A stretch of 64,000 nt of DNA from Ruegeria denitrificans (GTDB lineage Bacteria > Pseudomonadota > Alphaproteobacteria > Rhodobacterales > Rhodobacteraceae). The stretch spans positions 290,817-354,816 of the forward strand of contig NZ_CYUD01000005.1 in NCBI RefSeq assembly GCF_001458295.1. Direction: 5' to 3'. Shown piece by piece: positions 62,342 through 64,000 of the stretch (its first letter is position 1; every line of letters starts with the position of its first letter). A program made the translations under genes and the position numbers. Under the pieces are notes generated by a model. That model did not search any database and was not told the DNA's origin. It saw only the letters and a program-made list of their open reading frames with translations.

Positions 62342-62963
62342 CGCCCCGCCCCCTGTTTTGGACGTTACCAACGATTGCCTGCCCACCTTCATTGACTTCA
62401 ACGCGTTCGACCCGGACGGTTTGACCTGCCTTGGATCGATACCGTTTCAGGGTTTCAACCTGGCTCGTGAAGGTCCGTGCGAGTTTATTGAGTGCCCGCT
62501 CCGCTGAATCTTGCTGCGGGAGAGTTTTTACATGGTTCAGGCGCCGTGCCATCATCATCGTAGCCTGATGGATCGCACCCACTTGGATCGCAAGCATGGC
62601 TTCGATCTCGTCCTGCGGCTTAACCCCAGCAACAACCGACATCACAAAGTTCGATGCGGTCTCGGAGACAGAGCTATCCTGTTGCCCGAGTACGGCTACT
62701 TGGTCCATGACACCTTCGAAGAACCGGTAATCTACGGTGCCGAGCTCATGCATCGCCAAGGCACAGGCTGCGTTTGGGTCTTTCCCTTTGTGCCCGACGG
62801 TGAGCCGTCGCGTTTCTTCTTCGAAGTCCAACTTGATGTCCAGGGCCCGAACGCGTGATCTCTTCCGTTCCTTCAAATCCGCAATCGCATTGGTCTCCGT
62901 TTCGGTAAGCTCGGAGTTCTTTGTCTGCAGATCGCTGCCACTGTCTTTCTGTGTCTTGCTCAT
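62328..62963 (-). CDS. Unrecognised accessory protein of phage/plasmid type
   Basis: A 211-residue soluble protein of unknown function. The first ~65 residues are charged and helical (TETETNAIADLKERKRSRVR). The middle has DPNAACALAMHELGTVDYRF and a helical ATMMMARRLNHVKTLPQQDS. The C-terminus reads QTVRVERVEVNEGGQAIVGN, a form I associate with small mobile-element proteins next to the HGG-type gene. GAGGCGG precedes the ATG at 62963. It lies 31 bp after the frameshifted HTH gene and overlaps the next gene by 14 bp. Confidence 0.7.
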   Translation of the reverse strand: MSKTQKDSGSDLQTKNSELTETETNAIADLKERKRSRVRALDIKLDFEEETRRLTVGHKGKDPNAACALAMHELGTVDYRFFEGVMDQVAVLGQQDSSVSETASNFVMSVVAGVKPQDEIEAMLAIQVGAIHQATMMMARRLNHVKTLPQQDSAERALNKLARTFTSQVETLKRYRSKAGQTVRVERVEVNEGGQAIVGNVQNRGRGDDKK

Positions 62964-62994
62964 GTCCGCCTCGCGTAACAGGGAGTGGTTAGTA

Positions 62995-63521
62995 TTAGTG
63001 TTCCGTTTCAGAACCGACGGACCGGCGAGAAACCGGCCTGACGGGTTCTGACTTGGAACCATTGGAAGTCTTTGGGTTCTCAAACGGAACTACAGAGGAT
63101 GCTGACGGGTCCGTCTCAGAACCGCGTTTTGTTTTTTCGGGCTGCCAGAACCGCCAGTCATTGGTGGCGGCTTTATTACCGGATCGGGTCTGGGTCGCCT
63201 TGGCCGTCAACCGCCACTCGTGAGCCCGGCGATGGTACCAGTCACCTTCTTGCTCCAGCACAAGGAAACCTTTGTCCTGCAGATCCTCGAAAGCCCGCTG
63301 AACCGTGGTCTTGCCCAATCCCAGTATCTCTGCCCCTCGTTCATCGACAGAAACACCTTGCCGTTGTTGCCGCCATTGAAGCGGGTGTGAAGCTCCAGCC
63401 AGAGCTTCACTGCAGGTCCGGACAGGGCACGCCACGCCGGGGATTTGATCATTGCGTAAGACATAGGGACATATTGGCCCTCATCCGACCGTTTACCGTT
63501 GGGAGATCGACGCCTACTCAT
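62995..63521 (-). pseudogene. Frameshifted winged-helix/HTH accessory gene
   Basis: Starting at the ATG at 63521 (GGAGGTG before it), the first frame gives MSRRRSPNGKRSDEGQYVPM, SPAWRALSGPAVKLWLELH and KVFLSMNE, then loses sense. From about 63335, at a C-run (GAGGGGC on the coding strand), the next frame continues with AEILGLGKTTVQRAFEDLQD, KGFLVLEQEGDW, a basic HEWRLTAKATQT part and a Ser/Pro-rich tail to 62995. One missing base would restore a ~175-residue HTH protein of the kind found beside plasmid/phage replication genes. So it is a pseudogene, unless a sequencing error made the shift. Confidence 0.75.
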
Positions 63522-63855
63522 CGCGGCACCTCCGCTGGAAATGCTCGGGAAGGGCATCCAATTCCGGAGCGTCGCAGGCGATATACGCGCGGACGAGCCG
63601 GTTTAGGCCGGATTTGGACACACAGTACCCGAGTGTGTCCCACGCCGCTCCCCCGGCTGGAAACTGGGGCCTCTGGCGCTGAAACAGCCATTGGATACCG
63701 TCCCGACATTCGGCGACGCGGTAGATATCATGGCGAAAGAGCTCGCCGCTGTAGTTCTCAGCGGATTCCCGATGATCGGTTCGGGAAAGAGGGCCAGTGT
63801 CTGGCCCCATGTCGGGACTGACATCAATCAACTTGGAAAAGGACATTTCAACCAT
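63514..63855 (-). CDS. Small accessory protein upstream of the HTH pseudogene
   Basis: A 113-residue protein of unknown function: MVEMSFSKLIDVSPDMGPDT, then HDIYRVAECRDGIQWLFQRQ and SGLNRLVRAYIACDAPELDA. The CRDGIQW..QR element and the C-terminal arrangement are typical of short proteins in mobile-element regions. It overlaps the HTH gene start by 8 bp and is the first gene of the minus-strand cluster. An inverted repeat lies about 105 bp upstream. Confidence 0.65.
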   Translation of the reverse strand: MVEMSFSKLIDVSPDMGPDTGPLSRTDHRESAENYSGELFRHDIYRVAECRDGIQWLFQRQRPQFPAGGAAWDTLGYCVSKSGLNRLVRAYIACDAPELDALPEHFQRRCRDE

Positions 63856-63957
63856 GCTCGATCCGTCCTTTCCGAATGATCACCCGTTCGACCGAATGGC
63901 TTCGGGGCGACCAGTAGTACCGGCGCTCGTTTTGTCTTGTCGGCGCGGGGCATCCTG

Positions 63958-63996
63958 TGGCATCAACTGAACTTGCTAGGGTGGCAGTTGATGTCA
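63958..63996. promoter_or_regulatory. Interrupted inverted repeat at the right edge
   Basis: TGGCATCAACTG and CAGTTGATGTCA (11 of 12 bases match) flank a 15-base spacer that contains CTAG. It lies upstream of the accessory cluster and could be an operator, a replication/iteron element or part of an integration site. The window ends 4 bp later, so the context is cut off. Confidence 0.45.
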
Positions 63997-64000
63997 CTGG

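Noticed and set aside
1..64000. CRISPR arrays or complete insertion sequences
   Set aside because: I saw no regularly spaced repeats with unique spacers and no intact transposase gene with terminal inverted repeats.

Overview
The window looks like chromosomal DNA of an alphaproteobacterium, most likely a marine Rhodobacterales (roseobacter-type) species. I infer this from the protein families and their combinations: a De Ley-Doudoroff galactose pathway, a single-chain NADP isocitrate dehydrogenase, hydroxyproline racemase-family genes, and tightly overlapping (ATGA) operons. No database search was possible, so the taxonomic call is inference.

Region 1 (1-24.3 kb) is a large galactoside and sugar utilisation locus. 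On the minus strand are a D-lyxose isomerase-like gene (cut by the window edge), a PfkB sugar kinase, and an unusual degenerate GH1 domain fused to glucokinase. Divergent from these, behind a perfect LacI-type palindrome, runs a plus-strand operon: TIM-barrel isomerase, LacI regulator, a PAAT-type ABC binding protein, an oversized permease, a GH42 beta-galactosidase and an orphan Tat-exported binding protein. Facing it is a ten-gene minus-strand operon (22.3-11.0 kb): sugar ABC binding protein, two permeases, GH4 alpha-galactosidase, IlvD/EDD-family dehydratase, SDR dehydrogenase, DgoK-type kinase, KDPGal-type aldolase, SMP-30 lactonase and a second GH42. Together these would import alpha/beta-galactosides, release galactose and oxidise it to pyruvate and glyceraldehyde 3-phosphate. 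An IclR regulator and an ABC ATPase diverge from this operon, with a KdgR-like box between them.

Region 2 (24.4-28.6 kb) is a hydroxyproline catabolic block: DapA-family deaminase/aldolase, Cys/Cys racemase-family epimerase, FAD D-amino-acid oxidoreductase and a Ser/Thr-type racemase homologue (probable trans-3-hydroxyproline dehydratase). It is followed by a decayed TPR pseudogene and the housekeeping monomeric isocitrate dehydrogenase.

Region 3 (32.6-48.6 kb, all minus strand) is the most unusual part. A seven-gene operon carries two paralogous pairs of dynamin-like plus smaller P-loop GTPases, a roadblock/LC7-like small protein and two unrecognised proteins. Downstream is a phospho-signalling set: transmembrane Ser/Thr kinase with a PDZ-like tail, FHA protein, PP2C phosphatase and two periplasmic LysM plus solute-binding-fold proteins. 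No secretion-system genes accompany it. I propose a single envelope-sensing, kinase-controlled dynamin system.

Region 4 (48.6-64 kb) is accessory. It has a tRNA-Leu(UAG), a GNAT acetyltransferase, a SAM-cyclase-AAA-TPR protein, a methyltransferase, a second class III cyclase with an apparent CTG start, an AraC regulator, two DUF1254-type exported proteins (one fused to an OmpA domain and followed by an OmpA remnant), and a small cluster of phage/plasmid-style genes including a frameshifted HTH gene. Several copies of a degenerate intergenic repeat lie between these genes.
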